From NCBI GenBank assembly GCA_023014335.1, contig JAECYW010000017.1:1054001-1118000 (forward strand): DNA of 64,000 nucleotides. Reading direction: 5' to 3'. Shown here one piece after another: positions 10,169-21,480 of the stretch. The stretch is from Galerina marginata. Its lineage: Eukaryota; Basidiomycota; Agaricomycetes; Agaricales; Galerinaceae. The translations under genes and the position numbers were made by a program. Below the pieces are notes generated by a model, which was not told the origin of the DNA, made no database searches, and saw only the letters and a program-made list of their open reading frames with translations. Every line of letters starts with the position of its first letter. Positions within the stretch are counted from its first letter, which is position 1.

Positions 10169-13100
10169 TTATGCGGGGTGACTCTCCGAAGCGCCAACTT
10201 GTAAGAAAGTGAGGACAAGGGATATAGAGCTATTCTGCTGACAATGTATCTCCAGGTCTCGTTGAGTCCAAAGAACACCATCAGATCGTTGCTCTGGCGT
10301 GTTTGCCTTATCGCTCGAATCTGGGCTATAATCATTGCTGTCGTGTGAGCTATTCGCCGACCGTTGTAGGTCCAGCTCATTCTTGCCCGCGCCGTGTCGG
10401 TGGTAAACCCTACTCCGCGATTTTGACCGGGTGTGCATTGGGCTGGTGAAAGGCACAGATGATCCTGTTAGATGAGGACCACTGATACTACTGTTTTGAG
10501 TAGAGGCGGACCCATTTGTTCGGTGGGCAGGAGAGCTACCTGGGCCCATGAGAGTTTCTTGCAAAACCTTGAACGCAATAGCATCAGCTGCTTTGTGGAA
10601 TTTCAAAGCTACTGGTGAGGCCGTTCCGGCTAGCGTCGAAGGAATGGGAGAATCAATATGACGTCGCAGGCAAGTCGCCCATTCATTCCTAATGATAGGG
10701 TCGTCGACGCTAAACATGTACCTTCGCTTAACACCGGACTGGAGGAATGCGAGCTGAAATGTGTTTCGCATGAAAGCGCGTTCGACGACGATGGTGTGAC
10801 TCAGGGGAAGGCCAGAGTATTTGACTGCATTCGGTCCTGATCGGCACATCGTGATGGTCTTTGAACCCAACGACTTGCCCATGATGCGGAAAGATGCTTC
10901 AGAGGACTTCGAGAATTGTAGGACAGGTGGGTCGAAATCCATATCTTGACCATAGAGCTCGATTGTCAGCAAGGGATCGGCTTGCGGCAAACGGAAGACA
11001 ATGGGTTCCGATTGGGTTTTGTAGGTAAGTCTAGTCGGTAACGCTCTCTTGATAGTGATAGGCGTGTCTTGGGAACCGCTGTATGTTCTTGGGCATGCCT
11101 GGCACAGTCGTTCATGGAAGATTGACCGATAAAGCTCTTGCAAGAATTCATCAGAGACCAGATACCGGGCGTCATATCTGCGGAATGCGTCTAAGAACTC
11201 CTTGCTTGTCACGTTCCGCCTGACGTGGTCTGTCGGACCAGGCTCCTCTGCAATTCCGCCATGGAGACGGTCATTCAACTGAGCTAATGCCCACACCAAA
11301 CGGACGGCCATATCCTTGTCGTAAGCCACAAATTTAGCATTGGCCTCGTACCACCGGCTGGTGAATGAGTCCAGGAGGTGTTCAAGGGCTCCGTACGAGT
11401 GAGAATGCCGGGGCACATTTACCGAATGCAAGAAAACACGTAACGCCACATCTACTCTCAGGCCGGCAAACCCAAAGCAATCCAAATAAGACTTTAAAAC
11501 GGTCTTTGACGTCTTCCTGGAAAGATACTCGCCGAGACGGCTTCTGTCTAACTCCAGGGTCCTGGACAATAACTGCCCAAGTAAGACTGCGTCGTCTTGA
11601 ACGTTGGATTTAGTGAAAAGAGTGGCAATGGCATGATCTGGATCCTTTAAGAATTGGGAGATGAACGAGCGAATCAGAGGGGGGCGAGGTCCGGGGGAAG
11701 TCGCTTTCCCTTGAGCTTCTGACCGATCAGCACAAAATCGTAGATTTCTCAGTTGCACGACCCCTTTCACAGTAAACTTTCTGTCTGGTAAGCTCATTTT
11801 GTAGGTATCCATGAGGTTATCCTGGTCATAAGTGACAGGTTTCGCGATGACAAGGATGTCATTGAAGAGAAATAGGAATCGGTCTTTCACTGTATTCGGG
11901 TTGACCACCTGAAGGACTGGCGAAGATAAAATAAGTTTACGAGGCGGGTCTTCTATTGCTGGTGACCACATAGGACTTCTGGATCCTCGACTCAGGTTTT
12001 CTTCCAGGCGTTCAAGCACGACAGGACCTTGATGAATTCCTAGCGAATATTGAGAGGACGTAGTTGACGACGATTCGGAGGCCGTTGGAGCTGGATAATC
12101 ACTGACAGAGGAAGGGTCGGGTGTAGCTGTAGCGAGCCTCGTCAGGGACGACGGTCCATTGGGGAATTTGTAAGGCGATCCACGTCCAGCAGCCAGGTCA
12201 AGAGGAACCAAATTGTGGGCCCTTCGACGTTTGCCCGTTTTCGGGGGTGTTCGATTCCGTTGCGTTCGACCCGTTCAAAGGCAGGCCGTTTGCGGTGGAT
12301 TTCGTCGGGTTTTGATTCATAACGGAATCACCATTCGTACTTAGATGCGTCGTGCCTATATCCTCCCAGTCACCCATCTCGTTCGCTTTCCTTCCAAAGA
12401 TATCAGATATTGAGGGCTTCTTATTGGTGATGGGAGAAGTCTGGAAATCCATGACAGGCAGAGGGGAGAACGAGACTGTTCCAGGTGCCGTGCCTGGAGG
12501 AGTTGCTGCTTTCTTTTTTGAGTTTTTGCTCAACCATTGTTTTACCCCAGGAAGCGTTGTTGGCAACTTGAGATTGTAGCTTGATCCATTCTGCGGTGTG
12601 GAAGGCGATACGTCGACGGGATAATATGGTGAGGAAGGGTTGCCCTAAAGGTGTATCCGCTCGATATTTGGTGGACAGTTGGGTGTCGGAATTCTGATGA
12701 GACAATATTCGCTCCCTGTTCATGTCCGGCTGTCTGTGTCGGGGTGTTCGAAAATGAATATGCCATGGCTGGTGCTTGAATATCGTCATGACCATTCGAC
12801 TGCATAGACACGTCCGGGCTTGATGCTGTGGCAGAAGGCTGGCCTTTCATCCGTCGTTCCTCCTCCAGTCTCAGCATACCTGGGAATGGGAAGAGTTTGG
12901 CGTTTTGATACTTGGACATATCGGCGGATGAAGGGGGAGGAATGGGCGATACACTGCCTCGCGGAGGAGCGTGAGGAGCAAGCGACAGAATAGACGCTGA
13001 GGCCGAGGGAGATTGCATAAGAGGCGGCGCCTGTGGTTGACCTGGAGTTCCAATACTTTCGCCTTTATCCGTCTTCGCGCTCATCAAACTTGCCCCACTT

Positions 13101-15340
13101 TCTCGACTAACACTAGAGTCAGTATGGTCGCGTCGTTCACGAGTTACAATACTGTTCGTGCGTGATCTCCTCCCAGTGCTTGAGCCTGCCCTTGAAAATG
13201 TGCTCTTAACCTTTTCCCAGGTTGTCGCCGAAACAGGCTCTGCTCGCTTTGGTGAATCATTTCCGAGATATCCTTCCCATTCAGAAAAATCTGTAGCCAG
13301 TGGTGAACGATCTCCAACGCTTTGTATGGGGGAGGCAACAGATAGCCTAGTTGGGAAGATTCGGGGTGAGGCGGATTCATCAACGGAGGCAGGCTGTGAT
13401 GCAAGGGCCACAGACGACGGTGAAGCTGGCACGTAATTGGGTTCAGGGCGACATCTCCGACTCAACCAGGACACTTTTTGAGCTCGAAGAAGCACGAGGC
13501 GAGGTATCGTCATATGCTTCAGGGGAGAAGCCATTTGAGGATGCGCCAGACAGAGGAGTTTCATCCTCTTCAGGCTCGACTTGGACATCCACTTCTTGAT
13601 CAAGGTCTTCGTCATCCTCGTCTTCGTCGTCATCAATTGGCATACGTATCTCAGGAACTGCATATCTATCATCAGGAGCGTAATGAAAATCAATGTAACC
13701 GACACACACCTGGAGATGCAACCCAACTAATTTCACGGTCATAACTCTCTATCATGTTTGCGTAAGGCGTACGCGGTCTAGCGGTAGTTGCAGGGTATAT
13801 GACTTGCTCCTCATCCTCGTCGCTCAACGTCTTCTCCTTCAGGGGGGTGGTAAATGGACTACTGGGGAACATTTCGTTCCTCGATGCTGCCCGTTGGTTT
13901 AAGAAGATTGGTACAGCAATACCCGACACAGGACCTGAATCGGAGGAGTTATTAGAAGGCGAAGGTTGAACCCTTTGACCGTCCATGTTTGGGAATGACC
14001 GCTGAGGCGTTCCCCGTCCCCCAACATATCTTTGTTCAGGAAGATCGCGCTCTTCCTCGTCCGGGTCTTCAATCAATACACTTCTCCGACGCATTTGCTC
14101 AGGCCGCTCAGGCTCTTCCTCGACTGGATTGATAGGAGGAACTGGGAGTGGCGGTGGCGTGGCGTTTGATACCCGCTCGCTACTTTGAGTACGGGAACCC
14201 GAAAGTTGATTCGGTGTAGTGGATTGTGCGCGAAGTTCAGCCAAATGGTTAAGAAGAGCGGGAAGAGGTGTAGATGGGATAGCTGGGGTATTGGGATTTG
14301 AATTGAAGTCGGAGTCGGATATGGCGGGGTTGGGGTTAGCCGTTCCAGATGTCCGTCGTGATCTTCTTCTGCGACGTTTGGCTGGAGTTGGGGAAGGCGC
14401 CCCTCTATCTTCTCCCCCACTGGCGGTTTCAGCATCTGTTTCCTTTGTTATTCGAGTTCCCAATCGGCTCAACATATTTTGCCTCGCAGCAATACGCTCC
14501 CCTCCAGCGACCGTGTTGTTCCGACTAAGCTTCGACAGATAAGGAGGTGGGGTCGGAGAAGGTGATGGTTCATAGGTCTCTGTGCCTCCCGTCAGTTTGT
14601 GCATTGCCAATCTTCGCCCAGCAGCAGAGCTTCCGGCACTATTCGAACGCATTAGGCCTTTCTGTATGTCCTCCAGAGTCGGCAGTGGAGTGGGTGGTGA
14701 CGTGCCAGGATAAAAGAGCGACATTTCCGGGGATGCGGGTGTGGGGGACCGTATGAAACGCGATTGCTGGAGGAATGGGAAATGGGGTATCGGCGATAAG
14801 AGAGGAGGAACCATGGGAAGCATTACTGGAGAGGGTATGAGTGGATTTTCATCTTGGGAGGAGTCGCCTCCTAGTTGCGGGACGGGAGACTGTGGTGCCT
14901 TGAATTTGCCCTTGTAGTCCTTTGAGCCTCTTGACCTTGACCGAGATCGTGAGCGTCGTTTTTTGAAGACAGCGGTGGGAGACAACGGCCGCTCTTCCAG
15001 TTCGGTATCAGCCTCCAACTCAGCGTCCGTCGTTTTTTCCGGTGGGGGGCAATGGAGTATCACTGTCGGGCTCCGGCGTTTTGTCCTTTTCTTCTTCAGC
15101 CCGCATCTGTTCCTCTTCATCCAACCCAAGAGTCTGTTCTACTCCATTCTTTTGCTTCTCCTCTTCGCTCGCTACCACTTCCTCTTCGCTTTGAGCCTTC
15201 TCTCCTTCGCTAACAGCCTCCACGTGCATCGGGGGGCGTCGCCCGTCCTTCATACGGGGCAGGGAAGCCGCGCGCTTCAGTTTGGCAACAGCTAGCATTC
15301 GCTGCTCAGCCCGCGAGGAGTGGGTTTCCTGATCCGCCAT
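10169..15340 (-). CDS. Large Sec7-domain and PH-domain protein (putative Arf guanine-nucleotide exchange factor)
   Basis: A protein of roughly 1600 residues, encoded from MADQETHSSRAEQ at 15340 to a stop at 10169. The N-terminal two thirds are low-complexity: Glu-rich, then RSRSRSRSRGS, then long Pro/Ser/Thr-rich stretches, probably disordered. The last exon (10169 to about 12211) carries an N-terminal PH-like segment (FLFLFNDILVIAKP), a Sec7-like domain (about 11150-11650, with GEYLSRKTSKTVLKSYLDCF and ALAQLNDRLHGG) and a C-terminal PH domain (FQLAFLQSGVKRRYMFSVDD, WATCLRRHI). Sec7 domains activate Arf GTPases in Golgi and endosomal traffic. The usual glutamic finger (LPGEA) is replaced by VPRHS. 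At least five introns are needed; the borders near 15040, 13700, 13450, 12690 and 12240 are inferred from frame changes, and an indel cannot be excluded at the one near 15050. Confidence 0.8.
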
Positions 15341-15918
15341 GGCAGCCTGTGCGAAGAAGGATGAACGCCAGACGCTGGTGAAGATGGCCGACGACGACTG
15401 ACCGTTCAAGAGCACGCCAAGGGCGATCTATCTTGGTTCTAAGCGGCCAACGGCGGAAAAGAGACTGTGTGCAAGGGTAAGCTTTCCTTGTTTTGCCCTG
15501 AAGGGAGGAGACTTACGAGGGGAAGGGAGAAATTAAAGAAGGATGGTGATGAACTGGGGGTGAAGAATCCCAACACGTGGTCTGGATTTGCCTCCGCTCA
15601 ATCCCAAACTTGTCACTCGGAAATGGGTCAAGCTCTCACATAAACGCCGATACAAATTGGGCTGTCTTTTATCATGCCAAACGGTTCCTGTATACCCTTC
15701 TTCTCTATCCAATCTATCAATACACGAGTTGTTCGAAATAGCTACCATTGCCCAGTTCTGGTACTTCCTCTTTCTCTTCTCTAGTTATCGATATCGATTC
15801 ATCTAGATAACCTATTTCAAGCCGATAGCTAGAGTGTGTTTTGACACTTCATGTTGAACGGTGAGAAGCTTGAACCAATCAACTTCATTTCCTGGGCCCC
15901 GACACACAGGTCTCAGTA

Positions 15919-17213
15919 TCACGTCGAACGTTCACAATTTTGTGGTGCACTCGGAGAGGATCTCGAATGGAGTTCATCGGAGGCGTCCTGCCGAGGAAGA
16001 TTTTTGTATTCGTCTCGCATCGCTTTCCATGAGAGCCGTGGTAGATCAAAAGCTTCGAGCAGCCTTCCATATGATAACCCTCCGAGACGCGAAATCGGTC
16101 TTAGTTTCACAGGATCGACGGTCATACCGTCTTCGCTGAGAACAGATTTTCGGACGTGTATCTTCTTAATCGAACCCAGAACCATGGTTGTCGTAGGCTC
16201 CACTGAACTCGGAGGAGTAATATCCTGAAAGCTGTACATCTGACGATCGATTATTCGTTTCTGTCGAGGAGCTAATCATGATGAACAGTTATTTACGAAC
16301 CTCGCATTCCATACTTATAGCGCTTTCTCTGACAAATGGTGGTTTTACAAGTGTCTGTCATAAAGATTTTATCAACGTGCGGTACAAATTCGCTCAGTGA
16401 AGACGATGAAAATTTACACTCTGCTCCTTGTTTAGGCCACTGATGATCCATTCATCAGTGTTCGCAGGAGATTCCACGGAGGTAGCATTCGCAGCCTCGG
16501 CAAATGCTTCGCTGATGATATTAACAGTAAATTCGTTTGTGGCGAGAATATTATTTCGCGTATCCTTTGGCCGACGAGTTGATAGACTGAAGGAAATGCT
16601 AAGCAATGGTGGGTTATGAGATACCTAAGCACAAGGTTTAATTTGCTGGGAACTTGAAATAACAATTCAGATAGTCTTGCGTACCATTGAAAAGTAACTA
16701 CCCGAAGTCATATCTCCTCAGTCAAATCATCCAACAAAGAAGTAGGGGCACAAACCTGAATGGAGCAAGGTTCGGCTCGCCATTCTCAGACAGAGTTGAT
16801 ACAAATGCGATAGGACGAGGCACGATAGCTGATGTCAGAATCCGATAGGATTCCCTTGCCGAAGAAATATCTTCAGATAAAATCATCTTGACAGAGAGCA
16901 AGATTGGGCAATAAGTTGGGACATACCTGGAGGTCTCGGGATTGGTGAGGTCCCATGATTTTCTTTCAGAGGTCATAACTTCATCTCTCCACTGGCTGGC
17001 GTTATCCCGGGATAGACCGTCTCCGATACTCCATGTCGGCGCAGGTGGATCTACGAACTTCAACGCGGATTGGAAGGGAAAGGGAGGCCTTCCTGTTGAA
17101 TTGAAATGCGACAGTTGGCGGAACAGGACTCCCGTGACCGCGAAGGAGGGGCGAATCAAGGTTAACTTTAGACGCGACGTCGGACATGCTGGCCACAGCA
17201 GCCGTGAAAACAT
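15919..17213 (-). CDS. Flavin-reductase-like FMN-binding protein (DIM6/NTAB type)
   Basis: A split-barrel flavin reductase-like protein expected to bind FMN. Reading from ATG 17213, a basic, mitochondrial-type N-terminus (MFSRLLWPACPTSRLK) leads to the domain: SYRILTSAIVPRPIAFVSTLS, NGEPNLAPFSYFSMV, SHNPPLLSISFSL, RRPKDTRNNILATNEFTVNI, then HVRKSVL and a C-terminal PISRLGGLSYGRLLEAFDLPR, stop at 15919. Five or so introns join in frame; the short exon SYFSM at about 16690 sits between two introns. An alternative ATG lies at 17234. Bacterial relatives supply reduced flavin to monooxygenases or act on flavin-like substrates; the fungal role is not established. It is divergent from the Fe-dehydrogenase at 17497. 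Confidence 0.85.
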
Positions 17214-17496
17214 ACGTGCAGTGTTCAGAACCATCAGAAATTCAAATTCTTGAAGCCTCGTTATGTGGGAACTTTTCACAGCTTCCATGTTATATCGGCA
17301 GCTCCAGTCCCCAGAATACTCTTTGCATGATGTCAAAGGTGTGTAAAAACTCGTCTTTTAGGAAGCTGCCTTCTGAATAATAAGCTCGTTAGGACAAATG
17401 TACCCATACTCCATGCAGACGATCACTAAGCATGTTTTTAAACCCACTTCGCCTGCTTTGTCTTACTTACCTTCCTCTCTTCTACCTTCGTAGGAA
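17214..17496. promoter_or_regulatory. Divergent intergenic region, flavin-reductase-like / maleylacetate-reductase-like genes
   Basis: A 283-bp gap between two head-to-head start codons, so both promoters must lie here. Pyrimidine-rich tracts precede the + strand start (17455-17492). No specific factor site was recognised. Confidence 0.5.
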
Positions 17497-19060
17497 ATGT
17501 CCAGCCTCGACCCCATTGCATCTGAATCATCTCCCTTGAGCGGCTATTACAGCTACACGGACACCCTCAAGGGCGTGTATTATGGCCCAGGTTCTGTCAA
17601 AACCGCTTTACCAAAGCTTTTGAACACGTTGGGTGTCAAGAAAGCTTTAGTCGTCACTGGAAAAAGTTTGCACAGCAAGGCAAGTTTCAGGAAATCTCCG
17701 TTCATACATGAAATGTCTGACAAAGAAGACAGACTGATGTCGTCAGGCAAGTAGAAGCAATCTTAAAAGAACACGATGCATATGGCGGGACTTTCTTCGA
17801 CATTGGCCAACATTCCCCTATAGCGGGGATCCGTGACGGCATTCAGCAATATAACAAAACAGGCTGCGACAGCATTGTTTCAGTTGGCGGTGGCTCTCCT
17901 GTTGATGCATCCAAAGCGATGCTATACAACATCCAGAAGGATGTTGGAGGCAAAACCCCTCCCCAAATTGCAATTCCAACTACCCTTAGTGCAGCTGAAT
18001 ATAGTGTCAGCCCTTTAACTGTTCACTTCGTCTCTTCGTTGCTGACCAAGTCGTAGATCGGGGCTGGCTTTACAAATGAAGAAGGCCATAAGGTCGCCGT
18101 ATCTTCCCAAGAATTGGCACCTGCTGGGATCATCCTTGATGCAGAGCTAACTTTAGCTACCCCAGAAAGACTCTGGTAAGATTTCATTACACCAACGACA
18201 TGTCAAGTGAGTCAATATCAAAATTAAAACAGGCTGTCCACGGGTATTAGAGCTCTTGATCATTGTGTTGGTGAGAATATACTGCGATCGCGTTCTTGGC
18301 ACCTAATGTCGATTTGCCATTAGAGAATCTATACAGGCCAGGAGTCTCCCATCCTGCCAAAGTCCTCGCCTATGCAGCACTGGCAGATTTGTTCAAGTAT
18401 CTTCCGGAGTCTAAGGCTGACCCGGCTTCGGTGGAGGCACGACAAAGGTTGCAAATTGCGTCATGGATGAGTTTGTGGCCAATGAAGCTTGAAAAATACA
18501 GGTGAGCATGACCCTATGAGACGTCGAGACCCAAGGTTTTACTGGGACTGCAGTGCTTTAGGTTTATCGCATGCCCTTGGCCACAAACTTGGAGCGCGGT
18601 ATAATATCCCTCATGGAATAACTTCAGTCAGTCGATCAATATGCCTTGCTTGTGATTTAAGCTTATTCACGACCTGCAGTGCCTTACACTGGCTCCGACA
18701 GTGCGCTTGAAGTCAGAAATTGCCTCAGAAGACGACAAGAAAGCTTTGGAAGCGACACTTTTTTATCTTCGGGAGCCCTCCACAGGTTCACTGGAAGGAG
18801 ACGTACGTAGGTTGGCGACTTTAATCGATAAGTGCGTACTACGATGCTTTTGGTTGGCTGCGCTACTTTCGTTTGGCTCATTGCATGCTCTTTTTTTCAG
18901 CCTTGTGGCCAGCCTCGGTCTTCGATCGACCCTCTTAGAATATAAGGTTCCCAAAGAACATCTGACCTCCATAGCAAGCCAGGCATTAGGAAGCGAGGAC
19001 GATCCCAACCTGCCCAAGGTCGTGCAGCTACTGGACTCAGTTTACGACCCAGCTCACTAG
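17497..19060 (+). CDS. Iron-containing alcohol dehydrogenase, maleylacetate-reductase-like
   Basis: An NAD(P)H-dependent oxidoreductase of the Fe-ADH superfamily. Family knowledge suggests reduction of maleylacetate to 3-oxoadipate at the end of the hydroxyquinol route for aromatic breakdown. The start is ATG 17497. Motifs in order are YYGPGSVKTALPKLL, ALVVTGKSL, the nucleotide-binding VSVGGGSPVDASKA, IPTTLSAAEYS, GFTNEEGHKVA, RALDHCVE (metal ligands D and H) and SHALGHKLGARYNIPHG (metal ligand histidines). The C-terminal helical part runs to DSVYDPAH at 19060. About eight short introns. The call to maleylacetate reductase rather than a general alcohol dehydrogenase rests on the IPTT and GFT blocks and is moderate. 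Confidence 0.82.
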
Positions 19061-19408
19061 TGTGCGGGTGGTGCCGTTTCTCGCATTAAAACCATTTATA
19101 CTGCCTCCCCTACCACCAGCTCTACGATCGCCCGCACTTACGAGACCGCTTTCAGCTTTATATTGAGTAATATGTCAATTTTCCAGGTGCTCGACGGGGT
19201 GACTTGACTAGCGTGCGGCACGAGTTCAGTCTAGATTTGTCCCTACTTCGTGTCACCCCAGAGTAATTATATTCCCATGGCAGAGATTAAGAACAAGAAT
19301 ACATATATAAGTAATGTTCGATTCCGACCTGTACATGTTCGGAAGAATTCAGGAGGATTGAGACACTTCCGGCGACAGAAGTTAGCTCATGACCAGCCGG
19401 ACCTCGTA

Positions 19409-21072
19409 ATGATACCTTCTAGCTGGCAACTGAAACTGACTTGTCGCAAGCGTTCTTCGATTTCGCTGTCCAATTCCTTCCCTCCCGCCGTTCTTCCCGT
19501 ACGGTGGAGGACACGTACTCAGCTCATTTCGACACTGCCGTCGTGGCACAACCGTATTTCGGTCCCATCATCCCTGAGAACTAACGTGGCCCCATTCAGG
19601 TACATAGTCAAAACACAAACCTCTTTATTCTGTCCTCTTTCCCCACATTTCCCGCACCTCCTCATGGTTCAAACGCGCTCGCATTCAACGGAACAGAAGC
19701 CTGGAGAGAAGGTGGACGAGACCAAGGATCACAAGCACGGGAACGGCCACGAACATCATGACTCTAACGCTGATGCTGCACATACTCATTCACACTCGAT
19801 CTTCGGTCATTCTCACTCCCATGGAGAAGAGCATACACGCGACGCTGAACAGATAATTGCTGCGCTGCAGGGTTCTGGTATGTAGTGATGATATTGGCCA
19901 CCTTTGTTCTAGGTTTGATTTTTATCCTTCCACAGGCGATCGTGGTAGCTACATAACGCTAGTTGGCCTGTTCTCTAATGTGGCTTTGACAACAGCGAAA
20001 GGTCTAGCTGGGTGGTACATGCATTCAGCTTCGCTGCTCGCCGACGCTGGTCATTCTATGAGTGGTTCGTCGCGTGACACTGCATACTTGGCTGCAAAAC
20101 CAACTGCTAACCCCCTATTCGTATCTTTCAGATTTGCTTGGCGACTTCGTCACTCTATTCTGCTGGCGTCTATCCCGTAAACCCCCTTCCGAAAGATATC
20201 CCTACGGTTTTGCGAAATTCGAAACTCTCGGGACAACTACAATTTCCCTATTGTTAATTGGGGGTGCCCTTGGTATCGGTTTTCATTCGTACCACTTGTT
20301 GATGTTGGCTCTGAGCGAGACAGCTGGGACCCTGCCTCCGGGTCACCTGCAAGAAGTGTTGCAGTATATCACGTCAAGTGCTCCTCTGCCCGACGTTGGT
20401 CACGCACATGCCCACGCTGTGGACCCTAACGCAGCCTGGTTTGCTGCTGTCAGCGTACTGACAAAAGAGTGGCTGTATAGAATTACCAAAATTGTTGCAG
20501 ACGAAGAGAAAAGTCCAGTGCTTCTAGCCAACGCTATTCATCACAGGAGCGATGCGTATTCAAGTTTGGTCGCGTTCTTCGCCATCCTGGGCACCTGGTT
20601 CTTCCCTGCGTTTCCTCTGGATCCCATTGGCGGTCAGTTGCGTTGTTTATGAGTCCTATCACTTGGATTTGACGTACTGCTTGTTTCAGGACTGCTTGTT
20701 TCTATTGTAATTTTGCGTCAAGGATTTGGGCTTCTTGCTGGCGCCTGGGGAGACCTCACAGACGCCAGTGTGTCACCGCGGACACGACAATCTCTCTCGA
20801 AAGCCTTAGAGCCTCTATTGGAAAAGCCTTCATCCAGTCTAAACGGAAATGGAGCTTCCCCATTACCTTCCCTTTTATCCATTGAGCGCCTTCGAGCGCG
20901 TCATGCTGGGTCACTGATATTCGTAGACCTCACAGCAGAGGTAAAATCGACGATCACCGTTTCACAGGCTTCTGCCCTGGAAGAGAAAATCGAGCAAACA
21001 CTCAGAAACGCAAGAAAGGAGATTGCGGAAGTAAGAGTTACATTCAGACCCAGGGGTAACACCCAACCGTAA
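19409..21072 (+). CDS. Cation diffusion facilitator, mitochondrial MMT-like metal transporter
   Basis: A CDF-family proton-coupled metal exporter resembling yeast Mmt1/Mmt2 (mitochondrial iron) or zinc carriers. The N-terminus is basic and then His-rich (HGNGHEHHD, HTHSHS, HSHSHGEEH), a likely metal buffer. The transporter core follows: LVGLFSNVALTTAKG, then SASLLADAGHSMSDLLGD with the HxxxD metal site of helix 2, RYPYGFAKFETLGT, ANAIHHRSDAYSSLVA with the second HxxxD site of helix 5, and a C-terminal ferredoxin-like domain ending VRVTFRPRG. Three introns (19879-19936, 20064-20132, 20632-20688 approximately). The start is uncertain: in-frame ATGs also lie at 19277 and 19663. I prefer 19409 because it gives a presequence-like N-terminus. 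Confidence 0.85.
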
Positions 21073-21480
21073 TCCATAGACCTCGGTTCTCGCGATATAC
21101 CTATTTTTAAATAATTTATGCTGTTCTTTTGTACCACCAACCACTGTCACTTTATTGTACTCGACTAAATGCACTTGTTTACATAAGCAGTTACCCTTCT
21201 TGCGTTTTAAAATTTAAGGATGGATTCAGTTGATATTTAAACTCGATACCAGTCTCTCTGGGTGCAGAAAAAAAATAGCGCAGGGAGGGATATGAATTAT
21301 CTAGCACCCATGGTAAATTCCTTCCACACCACTTTTTTTTCCCCAACCAGAACAGCTGGCCTGAGCCTAGTTGACATTGTGATTGGTGACAAAAGCCATA
21401 TATTAAGTACAAGGAAGGTCCGAAGGTAAATGATATAAGGTAGCAATTGGGGTCTAGAAGATTTCTCCAGTATGAATTGT

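Noticed and set aside
15040..15095. Apparent frameshift at a C6/A6 homopolymer in the Sec7 gene
   Set aside because: A GT...AG intron of about 70 bp starting GTGATAC and ending GGAAG restores the frame, so an indel is not required, although it is not excluded.
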